Source of the DNA: Mycteria americana
Taxonomy: Eukaryota; Chordata; Aves; Ciconiiformes; Ciconiidae
NCBI RefSeq assembly: GCF_035582795.1
Contig: NC_134383.1
Span: 317,501 to 381,500, forward strand
Length of the DNA: 64,000 nucleotides
Reading direction: 5' to 3'
Shown here: positions 60,901 to 64,000 of the stretch, in pieces
Position numbering within the stretch: position 1 is the stretch's first letter
Layout of the letters: each line of letters opens with the position of its first letter
The notes under the pieces: generated by a model
What the model saw: only the letters and a program-made list of their open reading frames with translations
The model's database searches: none
What the model was told of the DNA's origin: nothing
Made by a program: the position numbers and the translations under genes

Positions 60901-63765
60901 CAAAGCATAAGTGAACAGATGCCCTACGTCAAGTAATTAATGTTCCTTTCTGCCCGGCGCGCCAAACGAGCATCTTAGGAAGAGCCCTCCAAAGCCAAGT
61001 TCGGTACAACTTAGCCTAAGCGTGACCGCCAGCGTTGACCTTTATTTATACTGCTCCGGGAACTTCGCGCTTTGGGAGAGCCCTCAAAGAAGGGCAGAAG
61101 GCAATGTTTTCAGTTCCTTTACATCTTTCTAGCTTGTAAACCCCCTGGTGAGAAAACAGAACAGCTGATGGAGATCAGAGCTTCCCTGAAACGACCGAAC
61201 GCGCTCTCGCCCAGCCTCTTGTCAGTTTTCCCCCCTGAATTTGGCAGCTCATCGCTGCTAACCACCTCAGAATTCAATTCCGTTTCCATCCATGAATAAC
61301 TGCTGAAAGCCAGTTTACTTTCCGGCTTGGAAAAATCACTTTTCAAATTACAAACCTTTCATAAAATGGCACTGTCCTCCTCCATACTGCGCTATTTATG
61401 TAAAATACAGGTTCTAAAACAATAGGGAGAAAAAAGGGCCCTTTTAAAATTCTTCAGAGTCTGGAGAACTCCGAAGCATGTGTTTACACCAAGTATAATG
61501 TCCAATTCAAGACAGTTTAATTTTAACACAGGAGTCCAAGGGGGGGTGTGGGGGGGAAGTGATGGCAATCATTTCTGCAAACCCACCTCTGGAAAGGAAA
61601 ATATAAAGCTCTGCCTCACAGAGGGAAAAATTAGGGGCAACTAAGAAACTAGCTAGCGCCTCATCATAATATTTAAACTGTTAACCAAGGTTGGCTGTGG
61701 ATTCAAGAAAGGGCTATTAGCAAGGCAAAAAGAAAGCCTGTTGGCCTCAAATACAAGGCTGAACTCAAAGTGGCCATCACAGGTCAGAGAGACGTTGTTC
61801 TGTCAAAGCGGCCTCTGCTTCTAGGCTGTAGCTTATCTTACCCAAACACAGCAGGAAAAGCAACTTACTTACTTTCTATTCTGGTACAGCTCCAGCCCTG
61901 TCAGCAGGTAAACGGACACCTTGCGAAAAAGACTGTAGTCTTCATGCCATCTCTGTTGAGGAGCAGCAAGAAAGCAGAGCGTCAGCTTCACCTGTAGCAC
62001 GCACACGCGCGTTTTACGTTCCTTTGCAACTCCAAAGTGCGTGGGATTTTACCCTTTGAAGGGTTTCAACATTAAACGACACGTAAATCAACTCAGTCAA
62101 CTGCACGGACATTCCTCAAAGCTCAGGAGATTCCCAGCGTATTTCTTCTCCCTTTCAGCACCCTTCTGCAGACGCACGCTTCAGACAGCAAAGAAGCTGC
62201 CGACAGGCGCGCCAGCGACTGCTGCGTTTGCTGGCGCTGCTCCGCGCCACGCTCCCCACTTCCCACGTGCCGCTTTGGACAGCGCTGGTTCTGACAGCGT
62301 GAAGGATCAAGGGCGGCGCTCCGCTCCCTTACCTTGTACTCCTCCATATCGACATCATCGGGACCAATCTCTCTCAGCTTTGCTCGTGCTACCTTCATGA
62401 TGCTAATTGACCTGCTCCACGTAAGCAGAGATGAGAAAAATCAGAACAACGGCCCCGGCTGCTTCCAGGCGGGAACAGCCTCACCTCGGAATCCACGGCA
62501 CAAACCTTTCATCGTAGCTGAGGTTTTTGTCTGCAAACTGCTCAAGAAGGGTCCGTTCCACCACCTGCTGGGGAGCGTTGTTTTGCAGGAAGTAGATGAG
62601 CACGTGTTGCAACCGGGCGTCGTTCTGAGGGGTCGGGGTCTCTTTGGCAAGCAGGTAGAGCCTGGAGTACTCCTCGTGGAAGGCCTGCCAACGAAACGCG
62701 CGTGCTAACACGTCCGCTCTTCTGCCCGTGGGAATGCCACGGCAGCCGATACGAAGCTTAAACCTGTCCTGTAACGACGGGATTCCCAGGGGCGATACCT
62801 AGCCTCTGCTGCTGGGTTATAGTCTAGTGGTGAACGGAAGCCTACAAACAGCTGGAACTATAAAGAGAAGGCACCCACACCAAGGCAAACCACATGCAGG
62901 AAGCGTGAGCTTTTCAGAAGCACCGAGGTGCCTTTCAGAGAGGGGGGCATATAGCTGCCTTTGACAGTTTTGGTAATCCTCTTGCAAGTGCTGAGGTTGT
63001 AAAAATCGATTGTAATACGCTTGTATCTGCAGTAAGGTGCAAGAGATTCTTGTGATTTCTACTCCTGCATAGTAATAGCATGGGTGATTTCTCCCACGTG
63101 GCATTTGTAGTTAAATCTACCCGCCTGTAAAATCTAACACCAGCTTCAACATTCAGCGGAGCTTATTCTTTCAGATCCCTCTGTTCAACGCATACGTTTC
63201 TTGAGGACACGTTTTACAAGGGAGGTCACGGTAAGCATGCGTGTTCAGGACAAAAAAAAAAAATTTCACGAGTGCTGGTTTATTTTCTGACGATCACACT
63301 GAGGACCTAGACAACAGATTCTGAAACGCACACAAAGAAAGTCTACTTTTTATAACCCAGATCGAGAGAATTACCAATACTAAAAGAATAAGCAGAATAA
63401 ATAGTGGAAAGTTAAAAGAAAAAAAAAAAAAGGTTGTTGTTTCTCCTGGGAGGAGGGAGTTCTTACAAGCTCTAAAAATTGTTAGAACGGAAGGGCGTGT
63501 TGTCACAATAAGAGAGCAGAACCAGAAATGCAGGGCAGAAAGGCCATTAACTAAAGAAAAACCGCACCAACCATTCCCTTCCCATTCTTGACATGTCAAT
63601 ATAGCACAGATTCTTCATTCCGTGAGAACAGATATCCATACGATACGATTTAGCAAACAAATAAGATACCTTAACAAGCCCTGCTTCAGACCCATCTCGA
63701 TCAAAGGTCTGGCGGGCTTTTGCAATAGCCAGGATGACACCTTGCATGGCTGGACTCAGCATCAC
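57902..63765 (-). CDS. USP28: Ubiquitin-specific protease 28, last seven coding exons
   Basis: USP28 is a nuclear deubiquitinase that stabilises MYC and DNA-damage proteins such as 53BP1 partners. Only the 3' end is in the window. Exons 63670-63765, 62506-62684, 62333-62411, 61873-61952, 60628-60751, 59565-59763 and 57902-58077 join in phase to 310 residues plus TAG. They cover the end of the catalytic region and the helical C-terminal part: [37 protein letters not shown]-like [17 protein letters not shown], the [12 protein letters not shown] block and the end [20 protein letters not shown]. Catalytic Cys and His lie off the right edge. USP25 shares this C-terminus, but the CLDN25 neighbour and the [13 protein letters not shown] wording favour USP28. 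Two acceptors compete at exon 62333; the one at 62412-62414 restores the conserved DERSISIMK. Confidence 0.92.
60546..60598. repeat. (CCCCT)n pentanucleotide repeat in a USP28 intron
   Basis: About ten copies of CCCCT on the plus strand, so GGGGA repeats on the USP28 sense strand. It begins about 30 nt past the donor of exon 60628-60751. The G-runs could form G-quadruplexes in the pre-mRNA. Confidence 0.9.
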
Positions 63766-64000
63766 CTACCACGAAAGCAGGAAAACAAACAGAAACAAGA
63801 ACAAGGGAAAGGGTAACAGACAGGGAAAGAAGAGAAGGCACGGTGAAGAAAGGAATACATTTGCGAAAGATAAGGTTTAAAGGAAATCGTATGAATACAG
63901 GTGGAATAAGCCACAGCTCTGATTTACTTGTACGCTACTTACTCCATCTATCACATGCACGTTACATGCAGGGCTTTTTTTAAGCACTTAACGGTCTAAA

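Noticed and set aside
62485-62684. Longer USP28 exon ending ERFVPWIPR with a GTGAGG donor
   Set aside because: The frame also fits, but the donor at 62505 with the acceptor at 62412 restores the conserved DERSISIMK wording, so the shorter exon is preferred.

Overview
The window reads as vertebrate nuclear DNA, almost certainly from a bird. It holds multi-exon genes with GT-AG introns, very GC-rich CpG promoters and short introns typical of an avian microchromosome. It also holds an LTR of a type I know as abundant in bird genomes. The protein-coding content matches genes that lie on human 11q23. The species cannot be named from the sequence alone.

Layout, left to right. 389-30204 (minus strand) is the 5' part of KMT2A/MLL1: exons 1-18, about 1,758 codons, with the menin- and LEDGF-binding N-terminus, three AT-hooks, the CXXC domain, PHD fingers 1-3 and most of the bromodomain. 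The rest (extended PHD, FYRN/FYRC, SET) lies off the left edge. Intron 1 (12.2 kb) carries a solo avian ERV LTR. Upstream of the KMT2A start is a CpG island containing a degenerate tandem array with a period of about 90 bp. 33417-35190 (minus) is ATP5MG, complete in three coding exons. 36086-47572 (minus) is UBE4A, complete in 19 coding exons and ending in a U-box. 49052-51124 (minus) is an inward-rectifier potassium channel, closest by eye to the GIRK/Kir3 group but with odd pore residues. 53283-53957 (plus) is an intronless claudin, CLDN25. 57751-63765 (minus) is the 3' end of USP28, its last seven coding exons.

Five of the six genes read leftward; only CLDN25 reads right, facing USP28 tail to tail. 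They are unrelated housekeeping or tissue genes (chromatin methyltransferase, ATP synthase subunit, ubiquitin E4 ligase, potassium channel, tight-junction protein, deubiquitinase) rather than a pathway. UBE4A adds ubiquitin and USP28 removes it, but nothing in the sequence shows they act together. All exon limits were set by reading splice sites by eye and checking that reading phases join; they have not been checked against transcripts.

The most unusual signals are the 90-bp periodic array with dyad elements upstream of KMT2A, the atypical Kir channel (arginine at the filter entrance, acidic M2 residue, long N-terminus, GC-AG intron), and the gene order UBE4A-Kir-CLDN25-USP28, which differs from the order I know in mammals.
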